IMG/VR virus record: IMGVR_UViG_3300030101_002068
Span: 1 to 26,968 of that record
Reading direction: 5' to 3' (one strand)
DNA length: 26,968 nucleotides
Source: a virus
The translations under genes were made by a program, and so were the position numbers. The notes under the pieces were generated by a model. That model did not search any database, was not told where the DNA came from, and saw only the letters and a list, made by a program, of their open reading frames with translations. Shown here piece by piece: positions 12,404-20,700 of this stretch; position 1 is the first letter of the stretch, and each line of letters starts with the position of its first letter.

Positions 12404-14149
12404 TTAGTATGCTTTACCTGAAATTCTGTTTAAATATTCAAGTCTTTCTCTTCTTACTTTGTCTGACCGCTCTTGTATTTTTATTTCTTTTTGTTTCTTA
12501 TAAATAAGAAAATCAACTTCTTTTTTGTTAAACAAGTAATTTATAAGACAAGCCGCCTTATATTTTGTCCAAGAAAAATCAAAAGGATTAATTCTATAAC
12601 CTTTTTTAATCAATATGCTTTTTTGTTTTTCACTTACTGGTTCATTTAACCACCGCTTATTCTTTTTAGCATTACTATTACTCTCAATCTTCCTTAGAAA
12701 GTCGTCAGCAGATGCAATAGCTTGTTTCTTAGTTCCTACACTAACTACTCTTAATTTATCATTTCTTGACTTTGTAAACCCAAAAAACGTATCGTTTAAA
12801 TTAACAACCATAGCAAAGCCATTAAATCCTGATGCCATTAAACATTTATCAGTATCAAAAACCCGAATCCAACGAAACGGAGAAAGATTTATCAATTCAA
12901 CCTCTGTCATATTAAATTCTTTGAGCTTCTTTTCTTCTTCTTTAGCAAAGTCATGACCACATATAGGACACTCACGAACACCCAAAGGAACTACTGAATT
13001 ACATTCAGGACATTGTTTTTGTGGTGCTTGACCATTCTCGTTTGATGCAACGTCATCTAAGTTAACTTCTTCATCTAACTCACCATGAGTTAATATTGAT
13101 GTTCCAAAATCTAAAACTATACACTCAGTTTTAATTATGTTCGGGTGTTCACCTGGATCAATGGTACGAAGACCTCTGCCAATCATCTGCACCATTGTTG
13201 ATTTATACGAACAAGGTCTTGTTAAAATAATACAAGATACAGGAGGTGAGTCAAAACCCTCAGTCAACACCGCCACATTAATTACAACCTGCAAATCACC
13301 ATGCGACAAACTGTGCAGCATATTAACCCGAACATCTTTCTTTGTGTCTCCTGTAAGAACTTCTGCCCGAACACCTTGCTTTACAAACTCATCACATAAA
13401 TCTTTAGCATGGTTCTTTGTAGAACAGAAAACAACTGTCTTACGGTCTGATGCTTTTTCATGCCATTCATTAACAACCCGTTCATTAATAGGTCTTTTGT
13501 TCATGATACGAGCTACCTCGTCCATGTTAAATTCATCAATCGTTTTTCTAACTTGACTAAGTTCTTTTTGCACTCCGACATTAATTACAAATGTTTTAGG
13601 TGATACAAGAAAACCCTCACGGATAAGTGTTGCTATCTCTATTTGGTGTGAACAATTAGAAAAAACCTGCTTTAAACCCTTGCCATCACCCCGATTAGGA
13701 GTGGCTGTGAACCCTGCTACCCTAACATTTGGATTAATTTCTTTTGATTCTTTAATTATATTCAACCAAGAATTTGCTATAGTATGATGACTCTCATCAA
13801 TAATAATTAGATTAACCCGCTGCATACTTGATAAATTGTTCGGTCTTGAAAGCGTTTGTACCATGGCAAACACCACATCACCTGACCAATCCTTCTCATC
13901 AGCATTTAAAATACTCGTTGATATATTAGGATTTATCTTTTTAAACTTGTCCATATTTTGATTAACAAGTTCATCACGGTGTTGTAGCACCAATACTTTA
14001 TTGTTCTCCTTGTGCATCTTCCCTATCAAAGACGATAGCATAATAGTTTTACCCGCACCCGTTGGTGCAACGACTATTGTATTTTTATGTTTGTTTAATG
14101 ATTTAATAGCAGAGTTAACTGCCACATCTTGATAAGGTCTAAGTATCAT
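12404..14149 (-). CDS. Superfamily II DEAD/DEAH helicase with zinc ribbon
   Basis: 581 aa. Motifs in order: Walker A APTGAGKT (28-35), DESH (118-121), TAT (148-150), TEGFD (296-300), and QMIGRGLR (321-328). A four-cysteine zinc ribbon, CPEC and CPIC at 380-397, is followed by a C-terminal region of about 180 residues that is Lys-rich. The layout matches phage helicases of the RecG/UvsW/XPB-like group that remodel forks and recombination intermediates. It overlaps the SleB-like gene by 4 nt (ATGA), so the two are coupled. It probably serves replication restart or recombination; the exact substrate cannot be seen. Confidence 0.9.
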   Translation of the reverse strand: MILRPYQDVAVNSAIKSLNKHKNTIVVAPTGAGKTIMLSSLIGKMHKENNKVLVLQHRDELVNQNMDKFKKINPNISTSILNADEKDWSGDVVFAMVQTLSRPNNLSSMQRVNLIIIDESHHTIANSWLNIIKESKEINPNVRVAGFTATPNRGDGKGLKQVFSNCSHQIEIATLIREGFLVSPKTFVINVGVQKELSQVRKTIDEFNMDEVARIMNKRPINERVVNEWHEKASDRKTVVFCSTKNHAKDLCDEFVKQGVRAEVLTGDTKKDVRVNMLHSLSHGDLQVVINVAVLTEGFDSPPVSCIILTRPCSYKSTMVQMIGRGLRTIDPGEHPNIIKTECIVLDFGTSILTHGELDEEVNLDDVASNENGQAPQKQCPECNSVVPLGVRECPICGHDFAKEEEKKLKEFNMTEVELINLSPFRWIRVFDTDKCLMASGFNGFAMVVNLNDTFFGFTKSRNDKLRVVSVGTKKQAIASADDFLRKIESNSNAKKNKRWLNEPVSEKQKSILIKKGYRINPFDFSWTKYKAACLINYLFNKKEVDFLIYKKQKEIKIQERSDKVRRERLEYLNRISGKAY

Positions 14150-14568
14150 TCCATCTCTCTTCTATAAAATATATGGTCGTTAATACGAACAGTCCTTGTA
14201 AACTTATATGACCAACTAGGGTTAACATAGTCTGCATGGTAATGAGTAGCACCGCTTGTGGTATCATATAAATAGCCTGCCATTGTAGCTTCAGCTATAT
14301 CAATAGCAAAACCCCAAGCCATCATGTCATTTACAATTTCAGGCTTACCATCACACCAAAAACTAAATTGACATTTATCCCGAATAGGTTTGTTTTTATC
14401 CCATGTATAATAATAACCTTGTTTAACAACTTCACATACATCATTTGGGTATCTGTGGTCATTAACTCTGTTCACAACAACTTGAGCAACCGCCACTTGC
14501 CCCACCATGGGCTCACCTCTTGCTTCAAAGTAAATCGCCATGGCTAAACACATAATTGATTCAATCAT
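14146..14568 (-). CDS. SleB/CwlJ-type cell wall hydrolase
   Basis: 140 aa. The N-terminal part, AMAIYFEARGEPMVGQVAVA, is the core of the Hydrolase_2 (SleB) family, with E15 in YFEARGE as the probable catalytic glutamate. VVNRV, FSFWCDGK and ATHYHADYVNPSW complete the family pattern. It should cleave peptidoglycan glycan strands and serve as endolysin. There is no clear signal peptide or holin nearby. It is coupled to the SF2 helicase gene downstream, an odd place for a lysis gene, and its leader can form alternative hairpins that would hide or free the SD. A second lytic enzyme is encoded at 17338-17784. Confidence 0.85.
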   Translation of the reverse strand: MIESIMCLAMAIYFEARGEPMVGQVAVAQVVVNRVNDHRYPNDVCEVVKQGYYYTWDKNKPIRDKCQFSFWCDGKPEIVNDMMAWGFAIDIAEATMAGYLYDTTSGATHYHADYVNPSWSYKFTRTVRINDHIFYRREME

Positions 14569-14670
14569 TTAATCCTCCCGATTGTGGCGGGGAGTTTTGC
14601 GTCCTATGTACTCCCCAAACATAGTCCTAACGCACTACAAGGTGTTGACGCTAGAAATCTTAGAAAATTA
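14569..14670 (-). promoter_or_regulatory. Possible translational switch in the leader of the SleB-type gene
   Basis: Read on the minus strand. GGGGAGT (plus 14610-14616) can pair with ACTCCCC (14589-14595) in a 7-bp hairpin. Alternatively CTATGT/ACATAG (14619-14624/14604-14609) can pair, which puts GGGGAGT in a loop and leaves CTCCC free to pair with the GGGAG of the SD (14574-14579). The two folds exclude each other: the first leaves the SD open, the second can hide it. No ligand or protein is suggested by sequence. Confidence 0.45.
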
Positions 14671-15255
14671 TTACTTAGCCCAATCGGGTGTGGGATTAGA
14701 AGAAGATTGTTGAACTTGCTGAACTTGTGGTTCACTAGGCAAATCAGCAAGTATATAATCTGACTGACCAGGTGTTATTGCAGTGATTAAAGAATTTTTA
14801 TCAGCATAACCGTTCGTACCTTTTTCAACACCAATTTTAACACATAAATTCATACCGTTTAAATCTTCAATAGAATTTATTTGCCTTTTATTATTAGCTT
14901 CAGGTGACATGTCGTCAGTTCTAATTTGGCGAGCACTTTCTAAAATAGAACGTAAAGTTCTCATACCTATTTCTTTTGCTTGTGGTACACCTCTTTCACT
15001 TAACTTATCACCGTCAACAAATAATTTGTGCCAAAATTTTCTACCTTTAAATTCACCACCCGTAATAGTAAATTCCATAGGCAACCATTTTGCTTTTGTT
15101 GTTTGACTTGCAACAAAAAAATTACCTTGACCAAACTCAGGTATTTCTAAACTCCCTGATTCAAGTTTTAATGAAACTCTAGCTACTGTGTTAGCAGGCA
15201 TAAGCTCTATTGGTCCTAATCCTTTATCAGGTTGTACATCATTAAAATTAAGCAT
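14671..15255 (-). CDS. ssDNA-binding protein candidate (DUF669-like)
   Basis: 194 aa. The sequence plan, with TTKAKWLPMEFTITGGEFKGRKFWHKLFV near residues 53-80, followed by helices and a beta segment NGMNLCVKIGV, resembles DUF669 phage proteins, thought to be OB-fold ssDNA-binding proteins. The C-terminal 25 residues are Gln/Ser-rich and disordered and end PDWAK, as in SSB tails that bind partners, though the very end is not acidic. It overlaps the Sak4-like ATPase gene by 8 nt, a common pairing in phage recombination modules. Confidence 0.65.
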   Translation of the reverse strand: MLNFNDVQPDKGLGPIELMPANTVARVSLKLESGSLEIPEFGQGNFFVASQTTKAKWLPMEFTITGGEFKGRKFWHKLFVDGDKLSERGVPQAKEIGMRTLRSILESARQIRTDDMSPEANNKRQINSIEDLNGMNLCVKIGVEKGTNGYADKNSLITAITPGQSDYILADLPSEPQVQQVQQSSSNPTPDWAK

Positions 15256-16105
15256 TTATTTCTCCATTTTCTTTATTTAAATTAAAATTTAAGACACGAT
15301 CCTCAACATTAGTATTACCAGACATCTTTTGTAATAAATTACCTAAATGAGGTGGTTCTAATAAATCTAAACTACCTGACCTATCTTTTGCAGGATAGTT
15401 CCATTCATTTAGAGTATGACATACAAAAGCACGGAATGGTGGAGTATTTTCATCACCAGGCATTACTGCCATAGTAATTACTTCATCTACAATTCCTGGT
15501 AATTCACGACCCGTTTTTGAGCCTTCTATTTGTAAGTCATGTATTGGTCTACCGTAATCGTCTGTACGACTATCTAATATTCCAACAAATACAACATTTT
15601 TATCTCTAATATGTTGTAAATGCGTAAGCCAAGCCATCATTTCACGACCTTGCATACCATAGGCGGCACGAGTATCGAGCCTGCCATTAGAGGTTTTGCA
15701 ATCAGGTTGACTTTGACACCATTGAAAACACAATCTACCTGCTACGGTAATACTATCAATAAATATACTGTCATATTTAGACAACCATTCTTGAGGATTG
15801 CCTTTCTCTTTACAAAGTTGTTGATAGTGTGCTTCAGAATATACTTGGTCATCATTTAAAGCAGGGTTATGTCCACCAATGTAACAAGCAAAATCACGAC
15901 ACTCTTGCCACGTTCTAGGACGAATAACATCTATAGGCCACCCCTCAATGGCGGCATCACCTGCTTCTAAATCCATAAACAAAGTTTTTTCAGAATCCAT
16001 GGTGCGGACAAGAGTTGTCTTGCCTACACCACTAGTTCCAACGATAACTATTTTATGACCTCTTTTTTCTTTAAGACGGTCTTCTGCGGAAATTATTTTT
16101 AACAT
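15248..16105 (-). CDS. Sak4-like RecA-fold ATPase (AAA_24)
   Basis: 285 aa. Walker A GTSGVGKTT at 23-31, an acidic FMDLEAGD segment at 43-50, Walker B-like SIFIDS with D117, and a sensor-like stretch VVFVGILDS. This is the layout of AAA_24/Sak4 phage ATPases, which assist single-strand annealing. It lies between an unknown 140-aa gene and an SSB-like gene, with 1-nt and 8-nt overlaps, and close to two nucleases, so a recombination role fits. The operon is preceded by the shared TGGGA-N3-TCCCA operator. Confidence 0.85.
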   Translation of the reverse strand: MLKIISAEDRLKEKRGHKIVIVGTSGVGKTTLVRTMDSEKTLFMDLEAGDAAIEGWPIDVIRPRTWQECRDFACYIGGHNPALNDDQVYSEAHYQQLCKEKGNPQEWLSKYDSIFIDSITVAGRLCFQWCQSQPDCKTSNGRLDTRAAYGMQGREMMAWLTHLQHIRDKNVVFVGILDSRTDDYGRPIHDLQIEGSKTGRELPGIVDEVITMAVMPGDENTPPFRAFVCHTLNEWNYPAKDRSGSLDLLEPPHLGNLLQKMSGNTNVEDRVLNFNLNKENGEINA

Positions 16106-16527
16106 TATTCATCTCCCTCAAATGTTACTTTTACACCCTGCAACGAAACAGTACGGAACTTTTTAAGTTCGTGCTGAATAGCAGGTAAGGCATTGGTATA
16201 TTTAGCTTCAGGTATAGTTACAGAAACTTTAGATAAATGTTCTGCATCTTCAGCTTTAAGTGTATTAAGATATTTTATTAAACCCTCTTGATCCCATGCA
16301 ACTTTTTTACGCAACTCTACTTTAACTTGCGTATTCCCTTCCATAAGATTAGCAGTACCAAAGTCTTTACCGCCTTGATTAAGCACTTGTTGTGCTTCTT
16401 CTGTATATCTATTTTCAAGAAATTTATTGAAGTCTTGTAAATCTTTTTGAGCTTTTTTAAGATTATCATTTAATCGTGCTTGTGTTTCAGCAAGATTAAA
16501 CTTATCAATGTATTCTACTTTTGACAT
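16105..16527 (-). CDS. Unknown protein heading the recombination operon (140 aa)
   Basis: The start at 16527 (MSKVEYIDKFN) has SD GAGGTG about 4-5 nt upstream; a start 12 nt earlier has none. The N-terminal 60 residues form a long amphipathic helix or coiled coil, followed by a beta-rich region, VKVELRKKV and SVTIPEA. I do not recognise the family. It shares a 1-nt overlap with the Sak4-like gene and is first in the operon, so it may be a recombination cofactor. Confidence 0.7.
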   Translation of the reverse strand: MSKVEYIDKFNLAETQARLNDNLKKAQKDLQDFNKFLENRYTEEAQQVLNQGGKDFGTANLMEGNTQVKVELRKKVAWDQEGLIKYLNTLKAEDAEHLSKVSVTIPEAKYTNALPAIQHELKKFRTVSLQGVKVTFEGDE

Positions 16528-16562
16528 AGTACACCTCATTTAATTGTTAGGAACTTATAACA

Positions 16563-16588
16563 TGGGAATTTCCCACAAAAATGTCAAC
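16563..16588 (-). promoter_or_regulatory. Promoter and operator of the recombination operon
   Basis: On the minus strand a perfect -35 box TTGACA (plus 16582-16587) is followed by the perfect palindrome TGGGAAATTCCCA (plus 16563-16575) inside the spacer, then ATGTTATAAG as a -10 candidate. The palindrome has the same TGGGA arms and 3-bp centre as those before the amidoligase and GGCT genes. Its place between -35 and -10 would let a bound protein exclude RNA polymerase. Confidence 0.7.
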
Positions 16589-16959
16589 TACTTTTTTTTA
16601 GAAATTTTAATTTCTATGTTATTGACTGCTTTCATTAGCTTCATTTTTATTTTAAAATCAGTAGTTTGCACTCCTTTTGCATCCTCAACAATTTTTTCTT
16701 TTTTTCCATTTTCATGAACTAATGTATAAACAAAGTCAGCTATATATTTACAAATTTTAATATCATTTACAATTATATCAAACTTTACTTGTCGTTCTAA
16801 ATCTTGAACAACACCTGCCATTTGCATAGATGCAAGTTGACCATAACGCTCTGCTTCCCATTTGGAATCAAACTTAAATCCCATAAACTCTGTTTTTTTA
16901 GCGTTATACTTATTATACTTCCCATAACGTATGGGATAGTGTATATTAGTTTTATTCAT
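16588..16959 (-). CDS. DUF1064-like phage endonuclease
   Basis: 123 aa. Conserved features of DUF1064 (PD-(D/E)XK fold) are visible: KYNKYNAKKTE at 14-24, FKFDSKWEAERYGQL at 28-42, YIADFVY at 72-78, and KIVEDAKGVQTTDFKIKMKLM near 88-108, which gives the D-(x)n-E-x-K core with D75, E91 and K94. It probably cuts branched or single-strand DNA during replication. No good SD precedes the ATG. The first codons carry the TCCCATA/TATGGGA palindrome, so this start overlaps the control region of the divergent RHH gene. Confidence 0.75.
   Translation of the reverse strand: MNKTNIHYPIRYGKYNKYNAKKTEFMGFKFDSKWEAERYGQLASMQMAGVVQDLERQVKFDIIVNDIKICKYIADFVYTLVHENGKKEKIVEDAKGVQTTDFKIKMKLMKAVNNIEIKISKKK
16920..16936. 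promoter_or_regulatory. Palindromic operator candidate before the RHH gene
   Basis: TCCCATAACGTATGGGA has perfect 7-bp arms around ACG. The arms use the same TCCCA half-site as the operators at 3708, 8768 and 16563, but turned inside out. It lies about 40 nt before the RHH gene, next to -10-like TATATT (16942-16947), and inside the start of the divergent nuclease gene. It may serve autoregulation of the RHH protein. Confidence 0.55.
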
Positions 16960-16977
16960 AAGAAAAGGATAAAGTAT

Positions 16978-17166
16978 ATGGCTTCAAATGAAAAGTGGAA
17001 AAGTGTGAGCGTTGATATTAAAACATATAATCAATTAAAAAAAATAGCTTTGTCTGAAGATAGAAAAGTAGGACAACAAATAACTAATCTTGTTAAAAGA
17101 GAATATGAATCAAGATATGGCAATGATATTAAAGATATGGGTATTGGCTCTGCTAAACAAATATGA
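16978..17166 (+). CDS. Ribbon-helix-helix (CopG/Arc-like) regulator
   Basis: 62 aa. The pattern KSVSVDIKTYNQLKKIA (strand, helix 1) and KVGQQITNLVKREYE (helix 2) is that of RHH DNA-binding proteins, which bind palindromes as dimers through the strand. SD AAGGA lies about 8 nt before the ATG. It is one of only two plus-strand genes in the window and overlaps the next gene by 4 nt (ATGA). The palindrome 42 nt upstream suggests self-control. I infer that it also binds the TGGGA-N3-TCCCA operators before the amidoligase, GGCT and recombination genes; this is not proven by sequence. Confidence 0.75.
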   Translation: MASNEKWKSVSVDIKTYNQLKKIALSEDRKVGQQITNLVKREYESRYGNDIKDMGIGSAKQI

Positions 17167-17348
17167 TGGAAAAAAAAGTATTTATATATGCTTCACAGGA
17201 AGCAGAAAACACTCCCATATTAATTAATATTTTAGAACGTGATAAACAAGAAAAACATAAATTTCAACAATATGAATTAACATCACATCAAGCTATGAAA
17301 TTAGTTGCAGAAATATTTTTAATGTTAAAAAGTAAAATTAAGGACTAA
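17163..17348 (+). CDS. Unknown small protein (61 aa) coupled to the RHH gene
   Basis: Begins MMEKKVFIYASQEAEN; a beta strand followed by Lys/Glu/Gln-rich helices. No family recognised. It starts at the ATGA overlap with the RHH gene and its last 11 nt overlap the end of the lysozyme gene on the opposite strand. A partner or antagonist of the regulator is possible, as in some small phage or toxin-antitoxin pairs, but no toxin motif is visible. Confidence 0.6.
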   Translation: MMEKKVFIYASQEAENTPILINILERDKQEKHKFQQYELTSHQAMKLVAEIFLMLKSKIKD

Positions 17349-17784
17349 CTTCTTCCATACGTTTACATAAACGCTCCGCCCGATTTGGCACCTGTTTATG
17401 CCACCTCGAGTCACGCATCTGATTTGCACTTTCCTGCCAGTTGCCGTCCATCACAGCTTGTATATGTTTTCTAAACTTGCTGTATCTTGGTCTGCCAAGA
17501 TTAAACATCATGTTTGCTACAATCTGTTTAACTTCTTCTGGTAAGTTATCCCAATCATCATAAACTTTCTTACAATCTTGGATAACAGTCTGTATATCTT
17601 GTTCAAATAATTCTGTAACTCTGTCTTCAGATACCTTTGCACCTAGCTCTAAATCAAACTCTGGTTCATCCTCTCTGCACAAATGTCCGATTCCACATGT
17701 CTTTAGGGAAAGATGATCGAGATATGTTTCATATTTGACCCCCTCATCAATAATGAGTTGATCTTTTAGTTTTGATATGTCCAT
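17338..17784 (-). CDS. T4-type lysozyme (GH24 muramidase)
   Basis: 148 aa. The GH24 catalytic triad spacing is present: DEG with E14, D23 in YLDHL, and T29 before CGIGHL, equivalent to T4 lysozyme E11, D20 and T26. NMMFNLG and the ANQMRDSRWHKQVPNRAERL segment match the rest of the family. It should cleave peptidoglycan glycan strands. There is no signal peptide. The gene is coupled by TAATG to the 1025-aa internal protein and sits with virion genes, so it may be part of the particle used at DNA entry, or the endolysin. A SleB-type enzyme is encoded elsewhere. Confidence 0.85.
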   Translation of the reverse strand: MDISKLKDQLIIDEGVKYETYLDHLSLKTCGIGHLCREDEPEFDLELGAKVSEDRVTELFEQDIQTVIQDCKKVYDDWDNLPEEVKQIVANMMFNLGRPRYSKFRKHIQAVMDGNWQESANQMRDSRWHKQVPNRAERLCKRMEEVSP

Positions 17785-20700
17785 TAGACTCTTCCTAGTT
17801 CTGCTAATAATCTAGTTTGTGGATTTGGGTTCAATATAGCGGATGTTCTGTTATTCGGCTGCGTCACATTCACCTGGGCTATACCCGAATTTATGTTCGG
17901 TTCTGGCATATTGTTTTGCATTTGAGATACTTGATCATCTGGTTGTTCATCTGTTTTTTGACTGTCAATATAACTTTGAACTTGCTCTTTAGCATCACGC
18001 CCAATATCTCTCGTAACTTGTTGAGGTGTTTGTTTTAAAGTAGGTATTATAGATGATATTGCATTTGAAATTGCTTTAGCAAATAAAGTTGGTTTTGGTA
18101 CTGTTTTATTTTTTGTTTGTAATTTAACGTAATCATTAAATACATCTTTATAAAAACTACGCATACCAAGAACTTGACCAATAGCAGCAAATCTTAAAAT
18201 AGAACCTATATTTTGTAAAGGACTTGCAGCTATATTTGCAGCAATCAAATCACCACCTTCAGTTTTTCTTGCTAATAAATCCAATTGCTTTCCAAAAGCT
18301 AACATATCTTTTGCCATGTCATCACCAAACAATACGGCTAATTTACCAGCTTCACCTTGTTCAATCATATTAGCAGCAAATTTTTTAACCATAGCAGCAT
18401 CAGTTGTTTGCGTAGTTCCAAAATCTCCAACTAATTGTTTTAAATAAAATCCTTTTATTTTTTCTCTTTGTTGTGTTGATACATTTTGAACAATTCTTTT
18501 TATTTCAGATGTTTTGGTTGTATCTAATAACAAGTTTTTAGCTGCTTCTAAATCACCTATTTGATTTGTTTTTATTTTTTGAAATAAATTTAACGATCTT
18601 AAACCAGCTTCTTCATTTGCAGCACTTAAAACATCATTAAGAGTTCTAATAATACCTTTCTCTTGTTGCCAAATATCTTTTATGCTCTCTGATGTAAGGT
18701 CATTAAAGTTTGTTTTAGCAATTTTATCACTTAATTCTTTTATTTTACCTGCATTATTGCCAAACAAAACATCTGCTGTTTTGCCTAATTTTTCTATTTT
18801 CTTTTTAAATAATAATCCATTAAATTTACCAACAGCTTCTGAACCTATGTTCGCTTCTGTCATAGCATTACGAAGCCACTGACCAGCCAGTAGCTCTCTA
18901 AATTGTTCGGCATTACCAAAACCGCTTATATCACCCTCTGCCACGGCATCTATAGCTTTTCTAAGTCTTGATGGTTGACCATCTTTTACAAGATTATTGA
19001 TTAAATAATCAGCGTTAACGTCACTGCCAGTTATACCGCTTGTCCTAAAATTTTTTAATGCAGCAGCAGACTCCATTTGTGTAAACACTCTATTTGTGTT
19101 TCGGACTAAATCTCTATGTGCAATCAATTTGTTATTAAGCCTTTGCACTATGCCAGGTTTTAAGGTTGCAGCAATACCTGTATCTGTTTCAAAATTTCTA
19201 ATTAAATCTTCAACATTACTTGGTGTCATTAATTCATCAATTTTAGCAATCACATTATCTATATGTTTATAAGCAGCTTGTGTAATAGCTTTTGTTGCTC
19301 CTTGTTCTGCACCTTCTTCGATTACACTGTGGTTCATTTGTTTAAGAACATTTATGTCACGTCTTAAATCTAATAATTCATTAAAAGATAATTTTCCTCT
19401 TTTACCATACTCTTGGAGCACTTTTGCTATAGGTAAAAAGTCTGCATTTGCAGGAGTTTTACGTTTTACTTTTAATATATCATTAGCCATATCCCGTATA
19501 CTGGTTGTAGGAATGACTGCTTTTTGAAAAGGAGTTTGATTTAATATTGTGGCTATCTCATCTGTACTATCTTTTACATTTTTACTTGCTTGTATATACG
19601 CAGTTTGTAAAAAATCTAATGCTTCTTCACTTAAATTAGCATTTTTAGATGTAGCAGCACCCATGTCTTTTAATAAATCATCAAGTTGATTTAAAACAAC
19701 ATTTTGTGCTTTTTTTTGTGAACCCAATATTTTTTTAAATGTTTCATCACTTGCTTGAACTATCATCTCTCCTACATCTTCAGCAGAAGCTCCTTTTCCT
19801 ACAACCTGCTTATAGGCTTCCAATCTTGTTCTTATGGCAGCATCATTTGCTTGTAATCTTTTTGAAGTGCCGAATATTTTTTCTGCTATACCAGCAGCAC
19901 GACTTAACAATGATGGAGCACCAACTGTGCCTAAAGTAGGTTTTAAAGCTGTGTCTACTACTTCAACATCTTTTTCAAATATTAACTTTCCTTTTTTATC
20001 TCTTAATGGAACACCATCAGCATCAGTTTTTGGTTTAACAGAAAAATCAACTTTACCACCTGTTTTAGTAATTGTGCTTTCTAATCCAGTGCCTATAATT
20101 TCAAGCTCAGATTCCGTTGGTTTTTTACCGCCACCAAATGCTTTGGCTATACCTCTATAAGCTAAAAAAGGTAAACCTAATGTTAAATCTATACCGAATG
20201 TTATAGCCGCTTCTTTTCCAACATCTGTAGCTACTTCACCAAAAGATTGTTTTTGTAAACCACGAGTTGTTTCAACAAGTTCTTCTGCTGCTTTACCACC
20301 ACCAGCACCAAGGCCAGCACCTATGGCACTACCCAAAACTCCACCAATTGCTGTACCTATACCAGGTGCAAAAGCAGTTCCTATTGTAGCACCTTTTGCA
20401 CCACCAGCAACAGCACCAGCGATACCACCACCTAACTCTGGCGTAATACCACTTAAATCTGCAAAGTCATACTTACTAAATCCTGACTCATCAATCAATG
20501 TAGGTTTATCTATATCTACACCAATTTTCTTTGCACCAGATACATTTAAACCTAAACGACCTCTATTATCACGAAAGTAATCATCTTTAAGCAAATTAAA
20601 ATTTTGTTTAAGTCTCTCCTCTTCTTCTGCTTGATTTTCTGCAAAACCTAAATCAAAACGTAACTTTGCGTTACGAATACCAGATTTAGTATCTATATTT

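Larger units (their letters stand above)
3772..13843. repeat. Dispersed CCGAACAA / TTGTTCGG motif, dense zone
   Basis: Exact 8-mer copies in this zone begin at 3772, 3943, 4057, 4152, 4815, 4935, 5743, 6754, 8923, 9109, 9346, 9878, 10111, 10660, 10783, 11191, 11489, 11890, 12079 and 13836. Five more lie outside it, at 18903, 20706, 20726, 24979 and 26304. None is seen in 1-3771. Both orientations occur. Inside genes it is read in different frames (for example VR, PEQ, PNN and LFG), so it is a DNA-level signal and not a peptide motif. Close variants CCGAACAT and CCGAACAC add about nine. Confidence 0.75.

Noticed and set aside
17163-17348. Toxin-antitoxin pair formed by the RHH gene and the 61-aa gene
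   Set aside because: The order and coupling fit, but no toxin family motif is seen in the 61-aa product and RHH proteins are common as plain phage repressors.
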